NCBI GenBank assembly: GCA_964534845.1
Contig: CAZHPV010000096.1
Location: 1 to 6,039 of the forward strand
Length of the DNA: 6,039 nucleotides
Source of the DNA: CALCKU01 sp964534845
Lineage (GTDB): Bacteria; Pseudomonadota; Alphaproteobacteria; Caulobacterales; Maricaulaceae
Direction of reading: 5' to 3'
In this document: one piece after another, positions 1 through 6,035 of the stretch
Layout: each line of letters opens with the position of its first letter
How positions within the stretch are numbered: the stretch's first letter is position 1
Made by a program: the position numbers and the translations under genes
The notes under the pieces: generated by a model
Seen by the model: only the letters and a program-made list of their open reading frames with translations
What the model was told of the DNA's origin: nothing
Databases searched by the model: none

Positions 1-2
1 GC

Positions 3-83
3 CGCCGCCGTATGGTCGGGGGCCAAGAAGACATGATCGTCGATGTGGCTCTTGACCTAAAGAAAAGCCAGGAAGCGTCTTAG
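3..83 (+). CDS. Possible C-terminal tail of an upstream gene, product not recognised
   Basis: One frame is open from the window edge to a TAG at 81-83 and encodes 26 residues rich in charge, beginning RRRMVGGQED and ending LKKSQEAS. The other two forward frames stop earlier, at 34-36 and 53-55. The stop lies only 10 bases before the dld start, the spacing expected inside an operon. The fragment is too short to name. Because the same operon ends with a TRAP solute receptor and lacks its permease, a TRAP membrane subunit is a reasonable guess for the upstream gene, but that is inference from context and not from these residues. It could also be non-coding leader sequence. Confidence 0.35.
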   Translation, partial: RRRMVGGQEDMIVDVALDLKKSQEAS

Positions 84-93
84 GTTAGGGTTT

Positions 94-1836
94 ATGATAT
101 CTGTGCAAAATCAGCCAAAGACATCTGAGTCGATTGAATTGCAACCTTCTATCGATTTTCTGACTGATTTGAAAAACACTGTAAACTCTGCTCAAATTTT
201 AACAAATCAACGCCGCGTTAAACCCTATGCAACGGGTATTAAAATCGGCAGTGGCAAGGCGGAAGCTGTGATTTTACCGCAGACCCTCGTTGAAATGTGG
301 CAGGTTTTAAAAATTTGCGTCGCGCATAATAAAATCATTATCTTGCAAGCAGCGAATACAGGTGTAACGGCGGGGTCGACGCCTTACGGTGATGATTATG
401 ACCGTGATGTTGTGATTATCAATACGCTAAAAATTGACAAAATTTTTCTGCTTAATGGCGGAATGCAGGTTTTAGCCAGCGCGGGTGCAACGCTATATCA
501 GCTTGAAAACAAACTTTCAAATATAGACCGCTCGCCTCATTCTATAATTGGATCTTCTTGTATCGGTGCCTCCATTGTCGGAGGGATTAGCAATAATTCC
601 GGCGGGAATCTTGTAAACCGCGGTCCGGCCTATACCGAATTATCTCTTTTCGCGCAGGTTAATGGAGACGGGCAGTTGGAACTTGTCAATCACCTCGGCA
701 TTGATTTGGGGGAGACACCGGAGACTATTCTCGGTAATTTAGATAATGGGCGTTTTAATGCGCAAGACGTTCCTAAGAGTCCGCGCCAAGCATCTGATCA
801 TGAATATTGTCACCGTGTCCGGGATGTAGAGGCCAATACGCCAGCGCGGTTTAATGCCGATAAAAGACGACTTTTTGAGGCGAGTGGCTGTGCGGGTAAG
901 CTTGCTGTTTTTGCTGTCAGACTGGATACTTTTGAAAAGCCTAACCAAGAGGCTGTTTTTTATATCGGAACGAATGACCCCAAAGAATTAACTGCGCTTC
1001 GTAAACATATACTCACGAAATTTGATGAGTTACCCGAAATGGGCGAATATATGCATCGTAGTTATTTTGATGCCTCTGCTAAATACTGCAAAGATTCGTT
1101 TTTGATACTTAAATATTTTGGTACCGGTGCTATGCCAAAATTATGGGCGCTCAAACGCTTTGTCGATAGCTATTTGAACCGGCTACCTTTTCTGCCAAAT
1201 AGTATGGCCGATAGAACTCTGCAAGGTCTCGCCGCGCTCTGGCCCAAACATTTACCCAAGCGCATCCGTAATTTTCGTGATCGTTATGAACACCATTTAG
1301 TTATCAAGTCCAATGATGAAGCGATTTCAGCGACCCGCAGTTTACTGGACAATTTCGTGACTGATACGGGCACTAGCGGGAGTTTTTTTGAGTGTAGCAA
1401 ACGGGAAGCAAAAGCCGCAATATTGCACCGATTTGTTGCGGGTAATGCTTCTGGCCGAATTAATTTGATCCATGCAAAGAAAGTCGGCGGCTTACTGCCA
1501 TTTGATATCGCTCTAAGGCGGGATGATGAAGACTGGCATAACCTTTTGCCGCCGGATTTACTTGACCAATTAGCCGCACCTTTATGCCTTAGCCATTTCT
1601 TTTGCCTCGTGATCCATCATGATTTTGTCATCAAAAAAGGAGTGGATCCCGAGGCCTTTAAAACCCAATATTTGAAATTACTCGACGCTCGCGGTGCGAA
1701 GTACCCCGCAGAACATAATGTCGGGCACCTATACAAAGCAGAACCAGATCTGCGGCAATTTTATCAAACGCTCGACCCGACTAATACCTTTAATTCAGGC
1801 GTCGGGAAAATGCCTAAAACCAAACATTACGCTTAA
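94..1836 (+). CDS. dld: Quinone-dependent D-lactate dehydrogenase (FAD flavoprotein)
   Basis: The protein oxidises D-lactate to pyruvate and passes electrons to the respiratory quinone pool at the inner face of the cytoplasmic membrane. At 580 residues it is close to the 571 of E. coli Dld and recognisably similar along its whole length. The FAD-binding half shows QAANTGVTAGSTP (residues 85-97), YDRDVVI (102-108), IGSSCIGASIVGG (152-164), NNSGG (167-171) and RGPAYTE (176-182). The central part has VNHLGIDLGETPE (198-210), HRVRDVEA (240-247) and FEASGCAGKLAVFAVRLDTF (261-280). The C-terminal part has RDRYEHHL (395-402), YPAEHNVGHLYKA (537-549) and DPTN (561-564). The N-terminus is about ten residues longer than in E. 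coli. ATG 94 is the first start after an in-frame stop at 58-60 and has only a weak ribosome site (TTAGGG just upstream). It heads or continues a four-gene co-directional run; the next gene starts 29 bases later. Family assignment is firm; the substrate is inferred from the family. Confidence 0.96.
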   Translation: MISVQNQPKTSESIELQPSIDFLTDLKNTVNSAQILTNQRRVKPYATGIKIGSGKAEAVILPQTLVEMWQVLKICVAHNKIIILQAANTGVTAGSTPYGDDYDRDVVIINTLKIDKIFLLNGGMQVLASAGATLYQLENKLSNIDRSPHSIIGSSCIGASIVGGISNNSGGNLVNRGPAYTELSLFAQVNGDGQLELVNHLGIDLGETPETILGNLDNGRFNAQDVPKSPRQASDHEYCHRVRDVEANTPARFNADKRRLFEASGCAGKLAVFAVRLDTFEKPNQEAVFYIGTNDPKELTALRKHILTKFDELPEMGEYMHRSYFDASAKYCKDSFLILKYFGTGAMPKLWALKRFVDSYLNRLPFLPNSMADRTLQGLAALWPKHLPKRIRNFRDRYEHHLVIKSNDEAISATRSLLDNFVTDTGTSGSFFECSKREAKAAILHRFVAGNASGRINLIHAKKVGGLLPFDIALRRDDEDWHNLLPPDLLDQLAAPLCLSHFFCLVIHHDFVIKKGVDPEAFKTQYLKLLDARGAKYPAEHNVGHLYKAEPDLRQFYQTLDPTNTFNSGVGKMPKTKHYA

Positions 1837-1865
1837 CAGAGAAAGCTGGAAGAGGAAAATACGAC

Positions 1866-2615
1866 ATGGCCTTAGGGAAGAACACGACAGCACTCGTAAC
1901 GGGCGCGTCAAGCGGAATAGGGGAAGCCACAGTAAGAGCCTTGCGCACGCAGGGGGTAGTTGTGCATGCTGCGGCGCGGCGTCTGGATCGCCTAGAGAAG
2001 CTTGCGGATGAAACAGGTTGTATTGCGCATCAACTCGACGTTCGCGACCGGGCTGCGGTGAAGGCGTTTGGTGAAAATAACCCCGTTGATATATTGGTCA
2101 ATAATGCAGGCTTAGGCCGGGCTTTGGGCTCGTTCTGGACAGCTGAAATCGAGGATATAGAAATGACAGTGGATACGAATGTTATTTCAGCCCTTCATAT
2201 GGTTCGCTCTGTTCTGCCTGGTATGGTGGAACGCGGCAAAGGCCATATCGTCAATATGAGTTCAGTTCTCGCGCTTTATCCGGCGCCTGCAGCGCTATAC
2301 GGCGCGACGAAGGGCGCTATGCACAAGTTCTCACGTGATCTGCGTCAAGAATTACAGGGTACGGGTATTCGCGTTACGGAGATCAATCCGGGCCGTGTAA
2401 TCAGTGAGTTTTATAATGTTGCAATTGATGATGCCGACCAATTGAAAAAGACAACAGATACACGGGTGGAAGAATTAAAGGCGTCGGATATTGCGGATGC
2501 GATTGTGTACTGTGTGGGCGCGCCGTGGCGTGTCAATGTGAGTCAGATGGAAATATTGCCCACGGAACAAACATATGGCGGATCGCAATTTACCCCGACT
2601 AAAAATAGACGTTAA
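1866..2615 (+). CDS. Classical short-chain dehydrogenase/reductase, YdfG-like (3-hydroxy acid dehydrogenase type)
   Basis: This is a 249-residue Rossmann-fold oxidoreductase of the classical SDR family. The cofactor motif TGASSGIG is at residues 12-19, NNAG at 79-82, and the catalytic set is N105, S132, Y145 and K149 (YGATK). The paired arginines 38-39 after the second beta strand suggest NADP(H) rather than NAD(H). Similarity to E. coli YdfG goes beyond the generic motifs: LDVRDRAAV (57-65), VLPGMVER (116-123) and a C-terminal EILPTEQTYGG (229-239) resembling the YdfG end. YdfG oxidises serine, L-allo-threonine and 3-hydroxy acids in the cytosol; the actual substrate here is unknown. After the proline-glycine step the protein reads PGRVISEF where YdfG has PGLVGGTEF, so the substrate loop differs. 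ATG 1866 is preceded by GAGGA (1852-1856) at 9 bases. It lies between dld and an OsmC gene, consistent with a shared role in hydroxy-acid oxidation. Confidence 0.9.
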   Translation: MALGKNTTALVTGASSGIGEATVRALRTQGVVVHAAARRLDRLEKLADETGCIAHQLDVRDRAAVKAFGENNPVDILVNNAGLGRALGSFWTAEIEDIEMTVDTNVISALHMVRSVLPGMVERGKGHIVNMSSVLALYPAPAALYGATKGAMHKFSRDLRQELQGTGIRVTEINPGRVISEFYNVAIDDADQLKKTTDTRVEELKASDIADAIVYCVGAPWRVNVSQMEILPTEQTYGGSQFTPTKNRR

Positions 2616-2653
2616 AAACAGAACTAGAAGAAAAGCCAGAAAAGGAGTGAGGC

Positions 2654-3145
2654 ATGAGCCAAGCAGAAACTAAAAAATTCGACGTTATTTTTACAGGCGT
2701 CGCGCGCTCTAGTGGAAAATTAAGATGCGATATTGATGTTGACTTCGTGACAACTGGCGAGAGCTTCTCTTTGGCCACAGATGAAGGAAAAATTCATGGC
2801 GGCGCAAATACAGCACCGCCCCCGCTTGCCTTATTTACGGGCGCGCTTACAGCCTGTTTGATGACACAAATCAGAGCCTTTTCTAAGCGTTTGCGGATTC
2901 CTATTCGCGACGTTGTTATTTCAACCAAATTGCATTGGGAAGGTGAGCAAATTGGCCGGGAGCCCTATGTGGGACAACCCATAGCGTTTCATTTGGATAT
3001 CGATATTGATACGGATGTGTCCGCAGAGGATGTTCACCGTCTTTTCGAGGCGGGACGTAAGGGGTGTTTTCTTGAAGCCACGCTGGAGCGCTCCAATACA
3101 ATCACTCACCGTCTGAAAGTGGACGGCGAGTGGGTTGATGTTTAA
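2654..3145 (+). CDS. OsmC family protein, probable thiol-dependent peroxidase
   Basis: The protein has 163 residues, near the usual OsmC/Ohr length of about 140-150. The two family cysteines are present: C68 in the helix ALTACLMTQI and C138 in RKGCFLEATL, about 70 residues apart as in OsmC and Ohr, whose cysteines reduce organic hydroperoxides and peroxide. R18 and E44 are candidates for the arginine and glutamate that normally support the reactive cysteine, but this is judged by position only. The segment before C68 reads GGANTAPPPLAL in place of the more common GxNPEELL type, so it belongs to a divergent OsmC-like branch and not to textbook Ohr or OsmC. C25 is an extra cysteine. ATG 2654 follows AGGAG (2643-2647) at 6 bases, the best ribosome site in the window. 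It lies 38 bases after the dehydrogenase and 6 bases before the TRAP receptor. A protective role against oxidants made by the flavoenzyme is inference. Confidence 0.88.
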   Translation: MSQAETKKFDVIFTGVARSSGKLRCDIDVDFVTTGESFSLATDEGKIHGGANTAPPPLALFTGALTACLMTQIRAFSKRLRIPIRDVVISTKLHWEGEQIGREPYVGQPIAFHLDIDIDTDVSAEDVHRLFEAGRKGCFLEATLERSNTITHRLKVDGEWVDV

Positions 3146-3151
3146 AAGCTT

Positions 3152-4270
3152 ATGAGATTTTTCGAAAAATACAAAAACGCTTTAAAATGCGGTTTAATGA
3201 CGACGATCGCTACTGCCGCATTGACGTCTTGTACCGCTGTTAATTCCAATACATATACGCTTAGAATTGGGGCAGGGCATCCTTCTGGACCTGCGGTTTA
3301 CACAACACAGCTTGAAAAGTTTTTTGTGCCAGAAGTCGAAAGACGCGTCGCCGAAGAAACAGATTATAAAGTCCAATTTGTTGAAGGGTATGGCGGGTCA
3401 ATTGCGACGGTTTCCGAAACGTTGGAATCCGTACAATCGGGCATTCTCGATATTGGGGCCTATTGTGTTTGTTTCGAACCGTCCAAACTCTTCTTGCATA
3501 ATTTCATGTATTTTGTTCCCTTCGGGCCACAGCAGGCAGAAACCTCTGTGCAAACCGCTCGGGCGATTTATGAAAACAACCCGTGGCTGGAAGCGCAACT
3601 CACCGATCACTACGGGCAAAGCCTCTTAGCGCTTAATGGCTGGGATAATTATCATCTTGGCACAGTCAAGCCGTGGGATAATATCGAAGATTTAGACGGT
3701 GTTAAAATCGGTGGGGCTGGGCCAAACCTGCCATGGCTTGAATATGCCGGCGTTATTCCGGTTCAGTCTTCTTTGCCTGATGGCTATTTATCATTAGAAA
3801 CGGGAGTCTATGAAGGCTGGCTTATGTTTCCCTCGGCTTATTTTAGTTTTAAATTTCATGAGCCTGCGCCGTTTTATACCCAAATAGGATTTGGCGCCAT
3901 GGGCGGCGCGGTTGTTGTGACCGCTAATGATAAGCGCTTTAATAAACTGCCCGTTGAAATTCAGACAATCATTAAAGAGGTTGCCTTAGAATATGAAAAA
4001 GTCGCCGCTAGGGATTTGGATAATCGACAAAAAAAGGGGCTGGAGAATTTAAAAAATTCAGGCGCAACAGTACGGGCTCTGCCTGAGGAAATACGTCAAA
4101 CTTGGGCGAATTCATTGGGGGGCTTTCCAAATGATATGGCCCAAGAAGCCAATAAAAGAGATATGCCGGGCACTGAAATTTTAAAAAGCTACATTCAAGA
4201 GGTAGATAAAAGCGGGTATGATTGGCCGGTTAAATATAATATTGAGCAGTCGCTTACTACGGGTAAATAG
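3152..4270 (+). CDS. TRAP transporter substrate-binding protein (DctP family), putative lipoprotein
   Basis: This 372-residue protein is the extracytoplasmic solute receptor of a tripartite ATP-independent (TRAP) transporter, which captures small organic acids in the periplasm for a DctQM membrane unit. The signal sequence has a basic start (R2, K6, K8, K12), a short hydrophobic stretch, and LTSC ending at C27, matching a lipobox; residue 28 is Thr, not Asp. The mature part starts TYTLRIGAGHPSGP (34-47). It follows the family order: ESVQSGILDIGAY (92-104), the interlobe block VKIGGAGPNLPWLEYAG (184-200), the helix SLETGVYEGWLMFP (214-227) and KLPVEIQ (265-271). The family usually has KIR at 185-187; here it is KIG. 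The gene starts 6 bases after the OsmC stop with no visible Shine-Dalgarno sequence, so translational coupling is likely. An alternative ATG at 3197 would remove the basic signal start and is less likely. No permease genes follow; the next gene is convergent. Ligand unknown; a hydroxy or keto acid fits the neighbours. Confidence 0.9.
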   Translation: MRFFEKYKNALKCGLMTTIATAALTSCTAVNSNTYTLRIGAGHPSGPAVYTTQLEKFFVPEVERRVAEETDYKVQFVEGYGGSIATVSETLESVQSGILDIGAYCVCFEPSKLFLHNFMYFVPFGPQQAETSVQTARAIYENNPWLEAQLTDHYGQSLLALNGWDNYHLGTVKPWDNIEDLDGVKIGGAGPNLPWLEYAGVIPVQSSLPDGYLSLETGVYEGWLMFPSAYFSFKFHEPAPFYTQIGFGAMGGAVVVTANDKRFNKLPVEIQTIIKEVALEYEKVAARDLDNRQKKGLENLKNSGATVRALPEEIRQTWANSLGGFPNDMAQEANKRDMPGTEILKSYIQEVDKSGYDWPVKYNIEQSLTTGK

Positions 4271-4326
4271 TAAGGACGCGAGCGTTTGCGCCTAGCGCCG
4301 TATTGACGGTAAGGTTTAAACCTAGA
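4271..4326. other. Convergent intergenic gap with a 12-bp palindrome
   Basis: These 56 bases separate two genes that point at each other. They contain AGGTTTAAACCT (4312-4323), a perfect palindrome without a loop, and two short arms: GCGC-CTA-GCGC (4288-4298) and CCGT-ATTG-ACGG (4298-4309). None is a strong hairpin followed by a run of T on either strand, so I cannot call an intrinsic terminator. Either termination uses Rho or the transcripts run into the opposite gene. Confidence 0.4.
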
Positions 4327-5763
4327 TTATTTTGTCAAACGGACTTCGGCGCTTTCGCTAATATTATCAGCAATCTTCAAGAATGCGTCTTCTAACTGTT
4401 GGGCATTGCGTGCATCAAAGAAATTGGTAGAACTATTCGCGCAAGAACTCAGCATATTTCTAGTATTAAAATCACTCACTTCAAATGCTATTGTAAAAAC
4501 TTCAATTTTATCATTCTTAATATTTTGACACAGTGTAGATGTGTCTTGATTTGTTCGTGCAAGTTGCGCTGGCCCCTCAGGTCCTCCATGATCGATCCGA
4601 GGATGCGTACGTCCCAATCCTTTATACATGGAATTCGCGCCATCTGTCATAATGATCATAACTTGTTTCGTATTGGCCCGCCCGCCCGTAAAAGGCGCAT
4701 TCGGGGTCAGGACACGCCATCCCCATACAACACCGGCAGGCATGTAGGTGTCTCCATCGGCGACGAGGGCGTTAATGCTCGCTTTTGCATCGGTAAGTTG
4801 GTTCGTGAGCGGTAGTAGAGGACTATTCCCACACATCCAATCATTACGATTGAGCGTTGATACAGGCTCATTCATCCATTCATGGTCGTTCAGATGAAGT
4901 GTACTCGTGTAATTTGTTCCTCTGTTGCGCGACAATACGCAGCCATGCCATTTTTCTTCTTTTGTGACGGCGATTAGAGGGCCGTCTTTATATACGTCGT
5001 CAACCTTGTCATCACACCCTGTATAGGTTTCTGGCACGCCATCTCTATATCGCGTTAAAGTCGCCTTTGGGTTGCCGCGGCAATAGCCAGGGGTGACAAG
5101 AATTTGCTCGTGCTCCATTGTCGTTTCTGATTTTTCAGGTTGAACATCAAGCCAGGGTTCATGCCTATTGTTAAGTCCCACATTTACATAGGCTGCAAAT
5201 GGAACGACCCCCATCTGCACTTGATTGCCGCCGGACAAGCCATCAATTAACTGATTTGCAGATGATTTTAGCGCCGCAAGTTTGGTGCCTTTCATGGAAC
5301 CCGTTGTATCCAAGACTAAGACTATATCAATCGGGTCCGCGACTGAAGCCCCCCCTGCAATCGCAGAAGATTGCGCTTTGATATTCATTGTTTCTTTATT
5401 AAACAACCCGCCTAAAGCGAGGTGGTATACCGTTTGACCCGTAACATGTATTTCGCCGTTAGGGGCTGTTTGAATGGTTAAATTTGCGGGGTCAATATTA
5501 TATTCATTGGCTGCCAGAAGGTCTTGCGCCAAAGCCTTTTGCTCGTCTGCGTTTGCAATGCCAGATGTCGCGATAGCCAGTGAAATGCCATCCAGTTGAT
5601 CTTGAAGCTTTTGTTTGGAACTTTGGGCCCCCATCACATCAAGAGCCAGGCCTGTGGCGGTTGCGAGGGTTAGCCCGGCTACGGCCATCATGATTGCCAT
5701 ATTGCCGTCCTCATTCACTTTTAATCGTGTGAATACAGATTTTATGTTCTGGAAAGATAGCAT
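4327..5763 (-). CDS. TadG-like pilus assembly protein with TadE-type N-terminus and vWA domain
   Basis: The 478-residue protein has the layout of alphaproteobacterial TadG-type proteins of tight-adherence (Flp pilus) systems. A basic N-terminus leads into EDGNMAIMMAVAGLTLATATG (18-38), the TadE-like membrane segment that anchors it with the bulk outside the cytosol. Residues 41-135 form the pre-vWA region. The vWA domain begins PIDIVLVLDTTGSMKG (144-159). The metal (MIDAS) ligands appear complete: D152, T154 and S156 of DxTxS, T340 in GDTYMP, and D374 in IIMTDGAN. The insert between the first and second metal loops carries C228, C250, C275 and C311, and C412 and C441 follow, so an even set of six cysteines could form disulfides in the periplasm. 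It ends FFDARNAQQLEDAFLKIADNI, a typical vWA end. ATG 5763 gives the full basic start; AAGGG lies 7 bases upstream of it. It is convergent with the operon to its left, and no other tad gene is visible. Exact role in pilus assembly is not established for the family. Confidence 0.88.
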   Translation of the reverse strand: MLSFQNIKSVFTRLKVNEDGNMAIMMAVAGLTLATATGLALDVMGAQSSKQKLQDQLDGISLAIATSGIANADEQKALAQDLLAANEYNIDPANLTIQTAPNGEIHVTGQTVYHLALGGLFNKETMNIKAQSSAIAGGASVADPIDIVLVLDTTGSMKGTKLAALKSSANQLIDGLSGGNQVQMGVVPFAAYVNVGLNNRHEPWLDVQPEKSETTMEHEQILVTPGYCRGNPKATLTRYRDGVPETYTGCDDKVDDVYKDGPLIAVTKEEKWHGCVLSRNRGTNYTSTLHLNDHEWMNEPVSTLNRNDWMCGNSPLLPLTNQLTDAKASINALVADGDTYMPAGVVWGWRVLTPNAPFTGGRANTKQVMIIMTDGANSMYKGLGRTHPRIDHGGPEGPAQLARTNQDTSTLCQNIKNDKIEVFTIAFEVSDFNTRNMLSSCANSSTNFFDARNAQQLEDAFLKIADNISESAEVRLTK

Positions 5764-5820
5764 AACAGGGCCCTTTTTTTATGCATTTTTTATGAAGCCT
5801 GCCCACACAGGGTGTTATGC
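5760..5820 (-). promoter_or_regulatory. Inverted repeat in the tadG leader covering Shine-Dalgarno and start codon
   Basis: On the strand of the TadG-like gene the leader contains GCATAACACCCT (complement of 5809-5820). It can pair with AGGG (complement of 5771-5774) and, after a 3-base CCC bulge, with TGTTATGC (complement of 5760-5767), giving 8 plus 4 pairs around a 34-base loop. The paired stretch includes the likely ribosome site AGGG and the ATG at 5763-5761. A second, closer arm, GCATAA (complement of 5779-5784), could instead pair with TTATGC over the same start codon (6 pairs, 13-base loop). The pairing is read directly from the sequence; a role in translational control is inference. 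Confidence 0.4.
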
Positions 5821-5830
5821 TGGATGCACT

Positions 5831-5843
5831 AACAAAATTTGTT
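5831..5843. promoter_or_regulatory. Near-perfect 13-bp palindrome upstream of tadG, possible operator
   Basis: AACAAA and TTTGTT are perfect inverted 6-base arms separated by one A. The site lies in the AT-rich block 68-80 bases upstream of the TadG-like start codon, where a promoter-proximal regulator would bind. No known binding motif is matched with confidence, and such AT-rich palindromes arise by chance fairly easily. Confidence 0.25.
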
Positions 5844-5859
5844 TAATTTAATATGAAAG

Positions 5860-5902
5860 GGTTTGCGGGGGCATGCTTGCCCTGAAAGGGACGTAGCAAA
5901 CC
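5860..5902. repeat. Nested inverted repeat (two-stem structure)
   Basis: GGTTTGC (5860-5866) and GCAAACC (5896-5902) are perfect 7-base inverted arms. Inside them GGGCA (5869-5873) and TGCCC (5878-5882) form a second stem with a TGCT loop. The heptamer GAAAGGG occurs twice in direct orientation, at 5855-5861 and 5884-5890. There is no T-run after either outer arm on either strand, so this is not a standard terminator. It could be part of a structured RNA or leader; the function is unknown. Confidence 0.4.
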
Positions 5903-5916
5903 GTCACAACGCTGAT

Positions 5917-5931
5917 GAATGACATGCATTC
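5917..5931. repeat. Short hairpin
   Basis: GAATG (5917-5921) and CATTC (5927-5931) are perfect inverted arms around a 5-base loop ACATG. It is one of several small hairpins between 5855 and the window edge; alone it would be unremarkable. Confidence 0.25.
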
Positions 5932-5957
5932 GTAGGCACTGCGTGAGTTATAAACCC

Positions 5958-5975
5958 CTCAATGCAGGCATTGGG
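5958..5975. repeat. Short hairpin with near-palindromic core
   Basis: CAATG (5960-5964) and CATTG (5969-5973) pair around the loop CAGG; a T-G wobble and a C-G pair extend the stem to seven. The core CAATGC-AG-GCATTG (5960-5973) could equally be a protein-binding palindrome. Confidence 0.3.
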
Positions 5976-5991
5976 CGTGTGACTATCTAGC

Positions 5992-6035
5992 TGGACTGAT
6001 GCCTTGCTATGATAAAACTGGCGGGATGTAGTCCA
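5992..6035. repeat. Inverted repeat at the window edge
   Basis: TGGACT (5992-5997) and AGTCCA (6030-6035) are perfect 6-base arms, with an inner GCC (6001-6003) to GGC (6020-6022) match. This may be the outer part of a larger structure cut by the window end. It matches no RNA family I can recognise. Confidence 0.25.

Noticed and set aside
1694..2011. 105-codon open frame on the + strand bridging dld and the dehydrogenase
   Set aside because: It overlaps strongly conserved ends of both genes in another frame and its product is low-complexity and basic, typical of a shadow frame.
3267..3629. 120-codon + strand frame and 73-codon - strand frame inside the TRAP receptor gene
   Set aside because: The receptor frame shows family motifs throughout; these frames show none and lack ribosome sites.
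4399..4815. 138-codon open frame on the + strand
   Set aside because: It lies antisense within the TadG-like coding region, has no recognisable domain, and the opposite strand carries clear vWA motifs across the same bases.
5768..5780. GGGCCC followed by seven T on the + strand, resembling an intrinsic terminator
   Set aside because: GGGCCC has no loop, so it cannot form a hairpin, and no + strand gene ends nearby; on the - strand this is the A-rich and AGGG ribosome site of the TadG-like gene.
5912..5935. CTGATGA followed by a small stem, resembling a hammerhead ribozyme core
   Set aside because: The GAA that must follow stem II is absent (the sequence continues TCGTAG) and no stem I or III with a cleavage triplet is evident.
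5920..5991. 23-codon open frame starting ATG 5920 on the + strand
   Set aside because: No Shine-Dalgarno sequence and no features of a small protein; it overlaps two hairpins.
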